The position numbers and the translations under genes are program-made. The notes beneath the pieces were generated by a model that searched no databases, was not told where the DNA came from, and saw only the letters and a list, made by a program, of their open reading frames with translations. From the NCBI GenBank assembly GCA_017452945.1, contig JAFTLD010000005.1:1-63387 (forward strand): a DNA stretch of 63,387 bases. Reading direction: 5' to 3'. Source of the stretch: Clostridia bacterium (GTDB taxonomy: Bacteria > Bacillota_A > Clostridia > Oscillospirales > CAG-272). This document shows positions 53,004-62,671 of this stretch, one piece after another (position 1 is the stretch's first letter; each line of letters starts with the position of its first letter).

Positions 53004-53498
53004 ATGAGTACAGCACAAGGCGCAAAAAGGCAGGGCAGTATTGCGCAAAGAGTATGGGAGATCGTACTTCCGACGGCTGACGAGCTGGAGTATATTCTCT
53101 GGGACGTGGAGTTTGTCAAGGAAGGCGCTGACTATTATCTGCGTATTACCATCGACCATCCGAATGGCATCACCATTGACGACTGTGAGCGTTTCCATCG
53201 CGCCATTGACCCGGTGCTGGACGATGCTGACCCGATCACACAGGCGTATATCTTAGAGGTTTCCTCGCCCGGAATTGAGCGTGAGCTCAAGATCCGCGAT
53301 CACGTGGAGATGTGCTTGGGTGATACGGTTGAGATCAGACTTTATTCCGCTTTGCACGGTGCAAAGGTGCACCGCGGCACGCTTGTCGGTTTGACCGAAG
53401 AGGGCAACGTGCTGATTGAGCAGGGCGAGAAGCTGCTGGAGTTTGACGCTGAAAAGGTTGCCAAGCTGCAGACAGTTTACGATTTCGGTGCAAATTGA
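53004..53498 (+). CDS. rimP: Ribosome maturation factor RimP
   Basis: 30S assembly factor of 164 residues. It shows the N-terminal alpha-beta domain (LWDVEFVKEGADYYLRITID), then DDCERFHRAIDPVLDD and the conserved YILEVSSPGIEREL before the SH3-like domain. The ATG at 53004 with AAAGGA upstream is preferred over upstream in-frame Met codons. First gene of the nusA operon. Confidence 0.94.
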   Translation: MSTAQGAKRQGSIAQRVWEIVLPTADELEYILWDVEFVKEGADYYLRITIDHPNGITIDDCERFHRAIDPVLDDADPITQAYILEVSSPGIERELKIRDHVEMCLGDTVEIRLYSALHGAKVHRGTLVGLTEEGNVLIEQGEKLLEFDAEKVAKLQTVYDFGAN

Positions 53499-53519
53499 GA
53501 AAAGGAAGGAACCGACAAA

Positions 53520-54545
53520 ATGAATAACGAATTTTTCGCCGCTCTTGACCTTTTGGAAAAGGAAAAGGGAATTCCCAAGGCGTACATGATCGAAAAGATC
53601 GAAGCGGCACTCTTGTCCGCGTTCAAAAAGGAATACGGCAACGGTACCAACGTCAGAATTCATATTGACGAGGTCAAAAAGGACGTGCGCGTTTATCAGC
53701 AGCACGAGGTAGTCGAAGAGGTTGAGGATCCTTTGACCCAGATCTCCTTGGCAGATGCAAAGGCGATCAGCAAGAGATACACCGTGGGCAAGATCGTGGA
53801 AACAGAGGTCAAGCCCAAGAATTTCCGCAGACTCAGCGCAGCCGCTGCAAAGTCGGTCATCATTCAGGGCATCCGCGAGGGTGAGCGCAGAGCAATGCAG
53901 GAGGCTTACGAGAATAAGAGAGAGGAGATCATCACCGCAACCGTTGATAAGGTGGACTTTGAAACAGGCAACGTGCTGCTGGCAACCGACGACGGCAGAG
54001 CCGTGCTTCGTGCCGAGGAGCAGATCCCCGGTGAGAGCTTCTATCCCGGTGATAAGATCAAGGTCTTTGTGCAGGAGGTTAACAAGGAGTCCAAGGGACC
54101 CATCGTAACGCTTTCCCGTGCACATGCGGGCTTGGTTCGCAGAATGTTCGAGCTGGAGGTTCCCGAGATCGCGGACGGTGTGGTTATCGTCAAGGGCGTG
54201 TCCCGTGAGGCCGGCTCGCGCACCAAGATCGCGGTATTCTCCAGAGATCCCGACGTCGATCCCGTAGGCGCGTGCATCGGTAACCGCAGCATGCGTATCG
54301 ACAGCATCGTGGAGGAGCTGCGCGGTGAAAAGGTGGATATCGTCAAGTACAGTGAGCAGCCCGAGGAATACGTGGCAGCCGCACTTGCTCCTGCAAACGT
54401 GCTGGACGTAGTCATGACAGCCGAGCGCGCATGCCGCGTATTGGTCGATCCCGATCAGCTTTCCCTTGCCATCGGTAAGGAGGGTCAGAACGTACGTCTG
54501 GCCGCAAGACTGACCGGTATGAAGATCGATATCAAGTCTGAATAA
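53520..54545 (+). CDS. nusA: Transcription elongation/termination factor NusA
   Basis: Protein of 341 residues, the short form without the C-terminal acidic repeats of proteobacteria. The N-terminal domain begins NNEFFAALDLLEKEKGIPK. The S1 domain (about 130-200, IITATVDKVDFETGNVLL) is followed by KH1 (SREAGSRTKIAVFS, GACIGNRSMRI) and KH2 (DPDQLSLAIGKEGQNVRLAARLTG). Confidence 0.97.
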   Translation: MNNEFFAALDLLEKEKGIPKAYMIEKIEAALLSAFKKEYGNGTNVRIHIDEVKKDVRVYQQHEVVEEVEDPLTQISLADAKAISKRYTVGKIVETEVKPKNFRRLSAAAAKSVIIQGIREGERRAMQEAYENKREEIITATVDKVDFETGNVLLATDDGRAVLRAEEQIPGESFYPGDKIKVFVQEVNKESKGPIVTLSRAHAGLVRRMFELEVPEIADGVVIVKGVSREAGSRTKIAVFSRDPDVDPVGACIGNRSMRIDSIVEELRGEKVDIVKYSEQPEEYVAAALAPANVLDVVMTAERACRVLVDPDQLSLAIGKEGQNVRLAARLTGMKIDIKSE

Positions 54546-54556
54546 ATTTGTTATCT

Positions 54557-54838
54557 ATGGAACAAAAAGTAAAAAAGATCCCCATGCGTCAGTGTCTTGG
54601 CTGCAACGAGCATTTGCCTAAGCGAGAGCTGATCCGCGTGGTTCGCACGCCCGAGGGTGAGGTCGTAGCAGACACCACCGGCAAGAAGAACGGCCGCGGC
54701 GCGTATATCTGTCCCAAGGCCTCTTGCCTGCGCAAGGCGCAGAAAAGCAAGAGATTGGAAAGGGCGCTGGAATGCACCATTCCCGAGGCTGTGTACGACG
54801 GCATTGCCCTTCGCCTTGCATCGGAGGCAGAGCAGTGA
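54557..54838 (+). CDS. rnpM: YlxR/RnpM (DUF448) RNA-binding protein
   Basis: Protein of 93 residues with the DUF448 signature MRQCLGCNEHLPKRELIRVVR and GRGAYICPKASC. YlxR of Bacillus, recently named RnpM, modulates RNase P. The start is uncertain: no good Shine-Dalgarno precedes the ATG at 54557, 11 bases after nusA. The stop overlaps the GTG start of the next gene. Confidence 0.9.
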   Translation: MEQKVKKIPMRQCLGCNEHLPKRELIRVVRTPEGEVVADTTGKKNGRGAYICPKASCLRKAQKSKRLERALECTIPEAVYDGIALRLASEAEQ

Positions 54839-55158
54839 GCGGCACGGATCGCCTGCTTGGCGCCATCGGCCTTTGCAAAAGGGCAGGAAAGCTGATCTGC
54901 GGCGTACCCCTGATCTGCACGGAAATGCGTAAGGGCGGGCAGATAAGCTTGGTGCTGGCAGCATCCGACGCATCGGACAATACGAAAAAGAAACTCAATG
55001 ATAAATGCAAATTCTACGGTGTCAGATTGGAATATCTGCCATATACGGCAGACGTTCTGTCAGACGCGGTAGGCAAGGACGCGCCCATTGGCGCCGTTGC
55101 AATCACCGACGCACAAATGGTGCGGGTGGTTGAGGCACACCTGCAAAAGCAGGAGTAG
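54835..55158 (+). CDS. L7Ae-family ribosomal protein YlxQ
   Basis: Protein of 107 residues starting at GTG 54835, which overlaps the rnpM stop (GTGA) and has GGAGG eight bases upstream. Motifs LLGAIGLCKRAGKLICG and LVLAASDASDNTKKKL identify the L7Ae/L30e/Gadd45 fold, which binds kink-turn RNA. The position between rnpM and infB is the same as in Bacillus. Confidence 0.9.
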   Translation: MSGTDRLLGAIGLCKRAGKLICGVPLICTEMRKGGQISLVLAASDASDNTKKKLNDKCKFYGVRLEYLPYTADVLSDAVGKDAPIGAVAITDAQMVRVVEAHLQKQE

Positions 55159-55224
55159 ACGCCGGGGAGGTCCGAACATATGTGCGCAAAGCATATATGA
55201 CCGAGGGTATTTTAAGGAGGATTT

Positions 55225-58200
55225 ATGGCAACAAACCCGCAATTCAAAGTGATACAACTGGCCAAGGACCTGGGACTTAAGAGCAAGGATATCGTGGATC
55301 TCTGTGCAGAAAAGGGCATGGACGTCAAAACACAGAAAATGCTCGATCCGGGTGAATTCGATCTTCTTTTTGACGCGCTTACCAAATCCCGTCAGGTGGA
55401 TAATATTGACGATTACTTAGATGGGGTGACCTATATTCCCTCCCGCCTTCCCAAGAAGGAAAAGCCCGAGGTAGTAGCAGCCCGCGCGGATGCCGCAAAA
55501 GCAGAAGCTGCAAAGGCAGAAATTGCAAATGCAGAAGCCGCAAAGGCGGCAGAAGCTGCAAAGGCAGCGGAAAAAGCAGCAGCCGAGAAGGCAGAAGCCG
55601 CAAAAGCGGCAGAAGCTGCTAAAGCAGCGGAGAAAGCGGCAGCTGAAAAGGCAGAAGCCGCAAAGGCGGCAGAAGCTGCTAAAGCAGCGGAGAAAGCAGC
55701 AGCTGAAAAGGCAGAGGCGGACAAGGTAGCGGCACAAAAGGCTGCAGCGCGTGCGGCAGCCATTGAAAGAGCAGCAGCGATCGAGGCAGCGGCAAGAGCA
55801 GCGGCTGATAAGCGTGCGCAGGCAGCAGAGCAAAGACGTCCCGCAGGTGCGCAAGGCCAGGATCGCAGAAATGCATCCGCACAGGGTCAGGGTCAGCGTC
55901 CCGCACAGGGCCAGGATCGCAGAAATGCACCCGTACAGGGACAGAATGACAGATTCAACCGCGACGGCCAAGATCGCAGAAACGCGCCCGCGCAAGGTCA
56001 GGGTCAGAACGACAGATTCAACCGCGACTCTCAGGATCGCAGAAACGCACCCGCACAGGGACAGAACGACAGATTCAACCGTGACGGACAGAATCAAAGA
56101 CCTGCACCCCAGGGACAGGATCGCGGCAGAGATAACGGCCGCCCGAACAATAACCAAAGACCCAATAATAATTACAACCAAAGAGGTGGGGATAAGGACG
56201 ATTACGTGCCTTCCGCACCCAGAGAAAAATTCCAGGTACAGGCCATCGTGCGCGGTCAGACGCCCAAGGGCGGCGACGGTCAGCATAAGAAGGGCGCTGT
56301 ACGCGTAGTAGATACCAGAACCACCGAGGTCGACCTTTCCAAGTACGACGAAAAGCTGGACAGCTTTGTCACCGAGAGCGACAGAGATCTGCGCAGTGGC
56401 AGCCAGCGCGGCGGCAAGAATCAGCAGATCGGCAAGCCCACAGGCAAGAACCAGAAGGGCGGCAAGAAGCAGCAGGTGGTGGTCAAGCAGGTCGTTCGCG
56501 TGGAGATTCCCGAGGAAATTTCGGTGGGCGAGCTTGCAAGCCGACTCAAGGCAACCGCAGGCGAGGTCATCAAGAAGCTGGTGGGACTTGGCGTTATGGC
56601 AACCGTCAACCAACTGGTCGACTATGATACCGCTGCTATGGTCTGCGAGGAAATGGGCGCAGAGTACAGCCGCGAGGTAGTCGTGACCATTGAAGAAAAG
56701 CTGTTTGATCAAACCGAGGATACCGATGAGATGCTGCTGCCCAGAGCACCCGTTGTGTGCGTTATGGGACACGTTGACCACGGTAAGACCTCTATTCTGG
56801 ACGCCATCCGTCATGCAAACGTCACCGCAGGCGAGGCAGGCGGTATTACCCAGCACATCGGTGCGTACAGAGTCAAGATCAACGATCAGGATATTACCTT
56901 CTTGGATACCCCCGGCCACGAGGCGTTCACCGCTATGAGAGCGCGCGGCGCACAGGCAACGGATATTGCAATTCTTGTCGTAGCAGCAGACGACGGCATC
57001 ATGCCTCAGACGGTTGAGGCGATCAACCACGCCAAGGCTGCAGGCATTGACATTGTCGTAGCCATCAACAAGATGGATAAGCCTACGGCCAACCCCGACG
57101 CGGTCAAGCAGGAGTTGACCAAGTACGAGCTGGTACCCGAGGAGTGGGGCGGTGACGTCATTTGCGTTCCCGTTTCTGCGCTGACCAAGCAGGGCATTGA
57201 CGATCTTTTGGAGAGCGTGCTGCTGGTTGCAGAGGTCAAGGAGCTCAAGGCCAACCCCGACCGTCGTGCAAAGGGTATTATCATCGAGTCCAGACTGGAC
57301 AGAGGCCGCGGCCCCGTGGCTACCGTGCTGGTACAGAACGGTACGCTGCATGCGGGTGACGTCGTCATCGCAGGCACTGCCGTGGGCAGAGTCAGAGCCA
57401 TGACCGACCATACCGGCAGAGCCGTTAAGGTTGCAGGTCCTTCCGTGCCTGTTGAGATCACCGGTCTTGCAGAGGTTCCGCAGGCAGGCGACCAGTTCGC
57501 AGCCGTTGAGGACGAAAAGATGGCAAGAGAACTGGCAGAGCAGAGAAAGGCAGAGGCAAAGGAAGAGGTCTTCAAGGCCAACTCCAGAGCCAACCTTAAC
57601 GATCTGTTTGCACAGATCTCCGAGGGTGTTAAGGATCTGAACATCATCATCAAGGCAGACGTGGACGGCTCGGCAGAGGCAGTTAAGCAGTCGCTGCAAA
57701 AGCTTTCCAACGAGGAAGTCAAGGTCAATATCATTCACACCGCAGTTGGCGGTATCAACGAGGGTGACGTTATGTTGGCGGCAGCATCCAATGCCATCAT
57801 TGTCGGCTTTAACGTGCGTCCCGATAAGAGCGCGCTTGACAGCGCAGAGCGTCAGAGCGTGGATATCCGCACCTACCGTATCATCTACGATTGCATCGAG
57901 GAGATCTCGGCTGCTATGAAGGGCATGCTTGCTCCGCAGTTTGTCGAGGTTTTGCAGGGACACGCACAGGTCAGACAGACCATTCACGTTCCCAACGTTG
58001 GCTTTATTGCAGGCTCTTACGTGCAGGACGGCAAGATTACCCGTCAGTCGCAGATCCGCGTAGTGCGTGACGGCATCGTGATCTTCGAGGACGAGATCGC
58101 ATCGCTGCGCCGCTTCAAGGACGACGTCCGCGAGGTTGCTGCAGGATACGAGTGCGGTGTTGGCCTGAAGAAGTTCAACGACATCCGCGTTGACGACATT

Positions 58201-58236
58201 CTGGAAGCATTCATCATGCAGGAAGTGGAAAGATAA
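55225..58236 (+). CDS. infB: Translation initiation factor IF-2
   Basis: GTPase that places initiator tRNA, 1003 residues. The IF2 N-terminal motif is at about 5-45. A long disordered region (about 85-320) has three exact-length 20-residue Ala/Lys/Glu repeats and then Gln/Asn/Arg/Asp-rich repeats ([18 protein letters not shown]). A second IF2_N domain is at about 425-480. The G domain starts near 510 with [22 protein letters not shown] and NKMDKP. The C-terminal domains end near [10 protein letters not shown]. The rbfA and truB genes that often follow are missing; a terminator follows instead. Confidence 0.97.
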   Translation: MATNPQFKVIQLAKDLGLKSKDIVDLCAEKGMDVKTQKMLDPGEFDLLFDALTKSRQVDNIDDYLDGVTYIPSRLPKKEKPEVVAARADAAKAEAAKAEIANAEAAKAAEAAKAAEKAAAEKAEAAKAAEAAKAAEKAAAEKAEAAKAAEAAKAAEKAAAEKAEADKVAAQKAAARAAAIERAAAIEAAARAAADKRAQAAEQRRPAGAQGQDRRNASAQGQGQRPAQGQDRRNAPVQGQNDRFNRDGQDRRNAPAQGQGQNDRFNRDSQDRRNAPAQGQNDRFNRDGQNQRPAPQGQDRGRDNGRPNNNQRPNNNYNQRGGDKDDYVPSAPREKFQVQAIVRGQTPKGGDGQHKKGAVRVVDTRTTEVDLSKYDEKLDSFVTESDRDLRSGSQRGGKNQQIGKPTGKNQKGGKKQQVVVKQVVRVEIPEEISVGELASRLKATAGEVIKKLVGLGVMATVNQLVDYDTAAMVCEEMGAEYSREVVVTIEEKLFDQTEDTDEMLLPRAPVVCVMGHVDHGKTSILDAIRHANVTAGEAGGITQHIGAYRVKINDQDITFLDTPGHEAFTAMRARGAQATDIAILVVAADDGIMPQTVEAINHAKAAGIDIVVAINKMDKPTANPDAVKQELTKYELVPEEWGGDVICVPVSALTKQGIDDLLESVLLVAEVKELKANPDRRAKGIIIESRLDRGRGPVATVLVQNGTLHAGDVVIAGTAVGRVRAMTDHTGRAVKVAGPSVPVEITGLAEVPQAGDQFAAVEDEKMARELAEQRKAEAKEEVFKANSRANLNDLFAQISEGVKDLNIIIKADVDGSAEAVKQSLQKLSNEEVKVNIIHTAVGGINEGDVMLAAASNAIIVGFNVRPDKSALDSAERQSVDIRTYRIIYDCIEEISAAMKGMLAPQFVEVLQGHAQVRQTIHVPNVGFIAGSYVQDGKITRQSQIRVVRDGIVIFEDEIASLRRFKDDVREVAAGYECGVGLKKFNDIRVDDILEAFIMQEVER
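55531..55710 (+). repeat. Three tandem 60-bp repeats inside infB
   Basis: Three consecutive copies with a period of exactly 60 bases encode [20 protein letters not shown]. Copies differ mainly at third positions. They form a charged helical linker and may vary in number between strains. Confidence 0.85.
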
Positions 58237-58260
58237 TTTCCGCGGGAATAATAAAAAACA

Positions 58261-58300
58261 GCAGGAATTTGTTCAAACATGAGCAAATTCCTGCTTTTTT
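58261..58300. terminator. infB terminator
   Basis: An 11-bp stem (GCAGGAATTTG / CAAATTCCTGC) is followed by T6 on the plus strand. On the minus strand TGTTTTTT follows, so it works both ways. Confidence 0.9.
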
Positions 58301-58380
58301 GGTATGCAAAAGGGATTGTTTCGGATTCTGTTGCAGCATTTTCGTCAGAAACCCATTCTGTTCGCACTCTCCCCCTATAA

Positions 58381-58415
58381 CGAAAGCAGGAGCCTGTTGC
58401 AGACTCCTGCTTTCG
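58381..58415 (-). terminator. Hairpin after the ferredoxin-thioredoxin gene
   Basis: A perfect 12-bp stem (CGAAAGCAGGAG / CTCCTGCTTTCG) 12 bases beyond the stop of the minus-strand gene. It shares GCAGGA/TCCTGC with the infB terminator. T run weak, so the 58261 hairpin may be needed as well. Confidence 0.6.
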
Positions 58416-58427
58416 CATATTTTGTTG

Positions 58428-59921
58428 TTAACGCTCCATCGCATCCTCCACGGCTGCCACCAGCTCTTCGTGCGTCACCGAGCCCTCAAATTTGGCTGTG
58501 ATGATGCCGTCCCCGTTGACGACCACGGTCATCGGGTAGGTGCCTGTACCGCCAAGAGCGGTGTAGTAGCCGTCGTCTGCATCCAGACCGAACAGCATTT
58601 TGGTGTCGGGGAAGTTTGCCGCGATGTACTCGTCCGCCTCTTCGCTTGTGTACACCGTATGCAGCGCGATCACGGTCGCTTTTCCCGCATATTGCTCTGC
58701 CACCGCGTCAAAATGCGGCAGCTCGGCCTTGCACGGACCGCACCAAGTACCCCAGAAGTTGATCACGGTCACCTTGCCCATGTTCTGCGAAAGCGTAAAG
58801 GTCTGCTCGGTAATGCCGGTTTGGTCGATCAGGTTGACGGTCCTTTCGACGCAAATGTTACCAACCTCGTTGCCGCCCGGAATTTCGGGAGCTTTGTAAA
58901 TGAAGTTGTAGTAAACGAGCGCGCCCGCAAGCAGAGCGGTCATCAGCACACCTGCCACGATCCCCAGCACGCGGCGGCGCTTGGCGTATTTCTTTTGCGT
59001 GGCTTCGGGTGTGGGCTTGTCGTCGATCTCGTTGGGGGGCAGCACGAATTTCGAGCCCTTGTAGCGGATCGCACCGGTGGGACAGGACGAGATGCACTCA
59101 CCGCAGCTGATGCATTCAGTGTCGCCTACGTGGCGGATGTCCATCTTGCACTTGGCCTGACACATGCCGCAGTCGGTGCATTTGGGCTTGTCCAGCTTGA
59201 TGCCAATCAGCGAGATCTTATTGAACAAGCCGTAAAGTGCGCCCAAGGGGCAAAGGAAACGGCAGAAAAAGCGATACATGAAGATGCTGCCGATCAGGAT
59301 GATCATCAGCACCACGAATTTCCATGTGAACAGCGGGCCAAGCATGGACAAAAGCTTTTCGTTTGCGCTGTTGGCCAATAGTCCGATCGCGCCCTCCAGC
59401 GTTCCCGCGGGGCAAATGTATTTGCAAAAAGCGGGCAGAGGGAAGTCGCGAAATGCATAAATCAAGGGAAGGATAATTGTGAAAAGTGCCAAAATTACAT
59501 ATTTTAAGTAAGAAAGTACGCGTGTTGCGGAACTTTTTTTGATTTTTGGCGTCTTTATTTTATGGAGCAACTCTTGGATCAGACCGAACGGACACAGAAA
59601 TCCGCAGATCCAACGGCCGAACAGGATGCCGTACAGGACGATGATGCCAAACACGTAATAGGGTACGCGCTTTTGTGAGGATGCCAGCGCATTCTGCAAA
59701 GCGCCCAAGGGACAAGCGCCCGATGCGCCGGGGCAGGAATAGCAATTCAAGCCGGGTGCGCAGGCGTTTTTCAACGGACCTTGGTAGATCTGACCGGTCA
59801 CAAAGCCCTTGATGTTGGCGTTGGTCAAAAGAGCAGCGTAGAGCTGGATCAGCCTGCGCTTGGTGGGCTTCAGGGCGGAAAGCTTGCGCCCGATCTTGGT
59901 GAAGAATTCATTTATGTTCAT
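58428..59921 (-). CDS. Membrane ferredoxin (NapH-like) fused to a TlpA-type thioredoxin
   Basis: Protein of 497 residues. The first ~300 residues have several TM helices with cysteine clusters: NCYSCPGASGACP, WICGFLCPFG and FLCPLGALYG (Fer4_5/NapH type). Two classical 4Fe-4S motifs follow, CTDCGMCQAKCKMD and CISCGECISSCPTG. A further TM lies at about 325-347. The last ~130 residues form a TlpA/ResA-like thioredoxin with active site NFWGTWCGPCK. Expected role: moving electrons from the cytoplasm through Fe-S centres to an extracytoplasmic thiol domain. The partner gene 59926-60723 is five bases upstream. Confidence 0.88.
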   Translation of the reverse strand: MNINEFFTKIGRKLSALKPTKRRLIQLYAALLTNANIKGFVTGQIYQGPLKNACAPGLNCYSCPGASGACPLGALQNALASSQKRVPYYVFGIIVLYGILFGRWICGFLCPFGLIQELLHKIKTPKIKKSSATRVLSYLKYVILALFTIILPLIYAFRDFPLPAFCKYICPAGTLEGAIGLLANSANEKLLSMLGPLFTWKFVVLMIILIGSIFMYRFFCRFLCPLGALYGLFNKISLIGIKLDKPKCTDCGMCQAKCKMDIRHVGDTECISCGECISSCPTGAIRYKGSKFVLPPNEIDDKPTPEATQKKYAKRRRVLGIVAGVLMTALLAGALVYYNFIYKAPEIPGGNEVGNICVERTVNLIDQTGITEQTFTLSQNMGKVTVINFWGTWCGPCKAELPHFDAVAEQYAGKATVIALHTVYTSEEADEYIAANFPDTKMLFGLDADDGYYTALGGTGTYPMTVVVNGDGIITAKFEGSVTHEELVAAVEDAMER

Positions 59922-59925
59922 GCTA

Positions 59926-60723
59926 TCACCCCAATCCTATGCACTCGGTGCAGATTCTGATCGCTTTTTGCAAAACGTCGTTCATACCGCCGTTGAAAAT
60001 ACCGAAAATGATCATAAGAACGGCTGCGGTGATCAACGCGGCACGTGCGACAATAATTGCGTAAGATGGAAGCTCCTTTTTCTGCTTACCCTCGGGCTTT
60101 TTCTCAGCCGGTGGTGCGGGGAGAAGCATGATGGACTTGGCGTAAAGAATGGCCTTTTCGCAGCTGGCGTTGGCCATCAGACGGGCAACCGTGCAGTAGG
60201 CGAGCGCGATGGCCGCAAAGCCCAGCGTGGGCAGAACGGCATTGATCACCTGCGCGTTCAGCTGCGCGTCGATCGAGGTAAAATGATCAAGATCATGCAA
60301 GTAAATCAAGGGATAAACTGAACAAAGCAGGCAGACGGCAACCGACGTGATGCGGATGGACTTGACGAATATTTCCTGCTTGACCAGCGGCAAAAGCAGC
60401 TGGTCGGAATATTGCTTGCGTGCAAGCCTTGCCTTGATTTTTGCAAGGCGCAGCTCGGGAAAAATGATGCCCTTCTGCTTGCTGACGGGCGCGGGAAAGA
60501 ACACGCTCCACACGCCTGCAAAGATGGCAACAGCGGCAAAAGACCAGACGAATATTGCGACTGCCGACCACGCTTTGGAAATGCTTTCGGGCGTAAAGGG
60601 ACGGTCTGCGCTTTGATTGATGCGCACGCAGGCAATCGCTAAGGATACGGCGCAAAGCACCGCAAGGATCGCTAAAACGATGCCCGTCACCAAGCGCACG
60701 GTCGAAATGGTTTTTTGGGACAT
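59926..60723 (-). CDS. Membrane protein with CD1871A-type CXXC C-terminus
   Basis: Protein of 265 residues with about five TM segments (near 10-35, 55-80, 135-155, 175-195, 230-250). The C-terminus, FGIFNGGMNDVLQKAIRICTECIGLG, resembles CD1871A-type CXXC peptides, which are usually much smaller and occur beside 4Fe-4S/thioredoxin genes; here the motif ends a larger membrane protein. C-terminal cysteines CTEC probably exchange electrons with the neighbour. The ATG at 60723 is preferred, with GAGG upstream; longer frames cross the promoter. Confidence 0.75.
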   Translation of the reverse strand: MSQKTISTVRLVTGIVLAILAVLCAVSLAIACVRINQSADRPFTPESISKAWSAVAIFVWSFAAVAIFAGVWSVFFPAPVSKQKGIIFPELRLAKIKARLARKQYSDQLLLPLVKQEIFVKSIRITSVAVCLLCSVYPLIYLHDLDHFTSIDAQLNAQVINAVLPTLGFAAIALAYCTVARLMANASCEKAILYAKSIMLLPAPPAEKKPEGKQKKELPSYAIIVARAALITAAVLMIIFGIFNGGMNDVLQKAIRICTECIGLG

Positions 60724-60757
60724 ATGAAAAACCTCGTTTCCAAAATCTCTTGCTTTC

Positions 60758-60786
60758 ATTATAGCAAAAAAAAGCATCCGAGTCAA
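60758..60786 (-). promoter_or_regulatory. Promoter of the CD1871A-type/ferredoxin-thioredoxin operon
   Basis: TTGACT, a 17-bp spacer and TATAAT on the minus strand, about 35 bases before the start. Confidence 0.82.
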
Positions 60787-60864
60787 GGGAGTAGAAAAAT
60801 TCCGTTGCACAATTCACAAAAGCGGCAAGGTGAATTTGTCCACCTCGCCAAAATTTGCGCTACG

Positions 60865-60906
60865 CGCGCGTGCTTTATTGACTTAAAGCGCGCGCGATGG
60901 TATAAT
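60865..60906 (+). promoter_or_regulatory. Promoter with palindrome centred on the -35
   Basis: TTGACT (60878-60883), a 17-bp spacer and TATAAT (60901-60906). A 13-bp inverted repeat with one mismatch (60865-60877 and 60884-60896; inner arms GCTTTA / TAAAGC, outer arms alternating CG) is separated by exactly the -35 hexamer, a strong operator candidate. Confidence 0.8.
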
Positions 60907-60958
60907 ATAAATTAGCTATACACTCATGGAAGAAATATTTCCGAAAGGAATCAAGAAT

Positions 60959-62647
60959 ATGACGATTTGCAGAAAATGCGGAACAAGTAATAAGGACGAG
61001 CAGAAGTTCTGCTCCTTTTGCCACGAGCTGCTCATAGAGGATCCCGAGGAGCTGGCCAAGCGCGAGAAGGCGGCCCAAAAGAAGGCGCAAAAGGCCGAAA
61101 AAAAGCAAAAAAGAAAGCTTTGGCGCTGGAAGAATGCGCTGCTTTTGCTGATCTCGATCGGGGTGCTGGATTTTCTTGACGTCGTGCTTTGCCTGGATCT
61201 TTTGTTCCTTGGCATCGGTCAGGCGATCGGGACGTTGTTTGGCGACATGCTGGCTTCGTTTTTGGGTTATACCACCGAGATTTTCGGCAATCTTGTATAC
61301 ACCGAGCAGCTGGTGACGTACGTTGTGCGCGGATTGGAGATTCTGGGAGCTGCAGGCTTGCTCGTGATCGCGTGCGTGTTGAGCGTGATCATGATCACGT
61401 ATATGATCAAGTGGCACAAATATAAGAATCAGACCCCGGCACAGAATGATATCCCGGAAAAGGCAGAGGAAAGCCACGAGCAAGCGTTCGAAACCTCGCA
61501 GAGAGTTGAGGAGATCAAATCTGCTTTGGGTGAAGCTGCAGTATCTTACTGTGAGTTTTCCGAAATGTGTGAAAACCGTACAGAGTATGAGATGCCTGTG
61601 CCCGTCAAGCAGATCGATTGCAAAACGTTGTATACCGCGCTGCAGCCCCATTTGTGGGAATATGACCATGACAGCGTGCGCCGCATCCTGTCCGCTATGT
61701 CCTGCTCGCGTCTGCTGCTTTGCAGTGCGGGGGCGCTGGATAGCGCGAGCATTTTTGATAGTCTTTCCCGTGCCTTTGGCTCTAAAGCCGCAATTTTTAC
61801 AAAAGAGGATATGACCGAGGAAAGCGAGGAAAGCCGTACTTTGCCCGGCCTTGCAGGCCTTTTGCTGGTGCGCGGGCAACAAAGTGAAGTTGCAGAACAC
61901 AGCGCCTTTGCCAAGGCGTTGTATATGGCAAGATTTGCACCGCAGAATATTTGTCTGGCAGGTGTCAGAGGCGTTGGTGCATCGGAGCTTGGAGAGAGAT
62001 TTTTGGGACTTGAGTCGTATTTCAGATTGCCGGATGGCGGAACTGCGCTGTATCTTGGCAACCCGGCAGCTCCCGAGCAGGGAAAAGCAGCCGCGCTGCC
62101 GGAAGGGATCGCGGACGGTAAACTGGTGCTGTCCTCCAACGTTTGGATGATCAACGTGCTGCCCGAATCAGATCACGCGTCGAATATCGGCAGTGCAATG
62201 GGTGAGTATTGTGCAGTGCTGTATCTGCGAAATTCCCAAAGCGTTTTCCCGCCCGAGGAGCTTGAGCAGCTGTCTTTGCCCTCGGTGGCAGCTTGGGAAA
62301 ATGCCGTTGCAGTAGCTGAAAAGGAATATTATATTTCCGAAGAGTTGTGGAGAGTGCTTGACCTTGTCGAGGAGCAGATGCTTGCGTTGTGCGGCAACCG
62401 CTTCTCCAACCGTACGTTACGCATGCTGGAGCGTTATACTTCGGTATATATGGCTTGCGGTGGCAAGCAAAGTGAGGCGTTTGACAACGGCTTTGCAGCC
62501 ATTTTGGTGCCCGCTTATACTGAGCAGCTGCGTGCGCTTGCAAAAAGAGAGGATGGCGAGGCGCTGTCTGCGCTGCTGGAGCGCACGGTTGGCCGTGACC
62601 GTTTGCCCGTGACCATGGAGGCTCTGTCCTCTATCGGTTTGATCTAA
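60959..62647 (+). CDS. Zinc-ribbon membrane protein with degenerate AAA-like domain
   Basis: Protein of 562 residues. A zinc ribbon has C4-x2-C7 and C18-x2-C21. A Lys/Ala coiled stretch is at about 30-55, and two TM regions at about 57-90 and 118-150. The large cytosolic part from about 220 resembles the next protein: YDHDSVRRILSAMSCSRLLL parallels YDIADIRRFISNLGVSHILV. The following Walker A position reads SAGALDSAS rather than GMSGTGKTS, and a Walker B-like region has AGVRG in place of LDEMN. A sensor-like SSNVWMINV follows at about 392. It therefore looks like an ATPase-dead paralogue. The ATG at 60959 has AAAGGA upstream. No family name recognised. Confidence 0.72.
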   Translation: MTICRKCGTSNKDEQKFCSFCHELLIEDPEELAKREKAAQKKAQKAEKKQKRKLWRWKNALLLLISIGVLDFLDVVLCLDLLFLGIGQAIGTLFGDMLASFLGYTTEIFGNLVYTEQLVTYVVRGLEILGAAGLLVIACVLSVIMITYMIKWHKYKNQTPAQNDIPEKAEESHEQAFETSQRVEEIKSALGEAAVSYCEFSEMCENRTEYEMPVPVKQIDCKTLYTALQPHLWEYDHDSVRRILSAMSCSRLLLCSAGALDSASIFDSLSRAFGSKAAIFTKEDMTEESEESRTLPGLAGLLLVRGQQSEVAEHSAFAKALYMARFAPQNICLAGVRGVGASELGERFLGLESYFRLPDGGTALYLGNPAAPEQGKAAALPEGIADGKLVLSSNVWMINVLPESDHASNIGSAMGEYCAVLYLRNSQSVFPPEELEQLSLPSVAAWENAVAVAEKEYYISEELWRVLDLVEEQMLALCGNRFSNRTLRMLERYTSVYMACGGKQSEAFDNGFAAILVPAYTEQLRALAKREDGEALSALLERTVGRDRLPVTMEALSSIGLI

Positions 62648-62671
62648 GCTTGCAAAGAGGAGACTTTGATC

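Noticed and set aside
55417..57987. 856-residue open frame antisense to infB
   Set aside because: Shadow of the biased codons of infB: Leu/Cys-rich, no start signal, no domain. The opposite strand encodes a complete IF-2.
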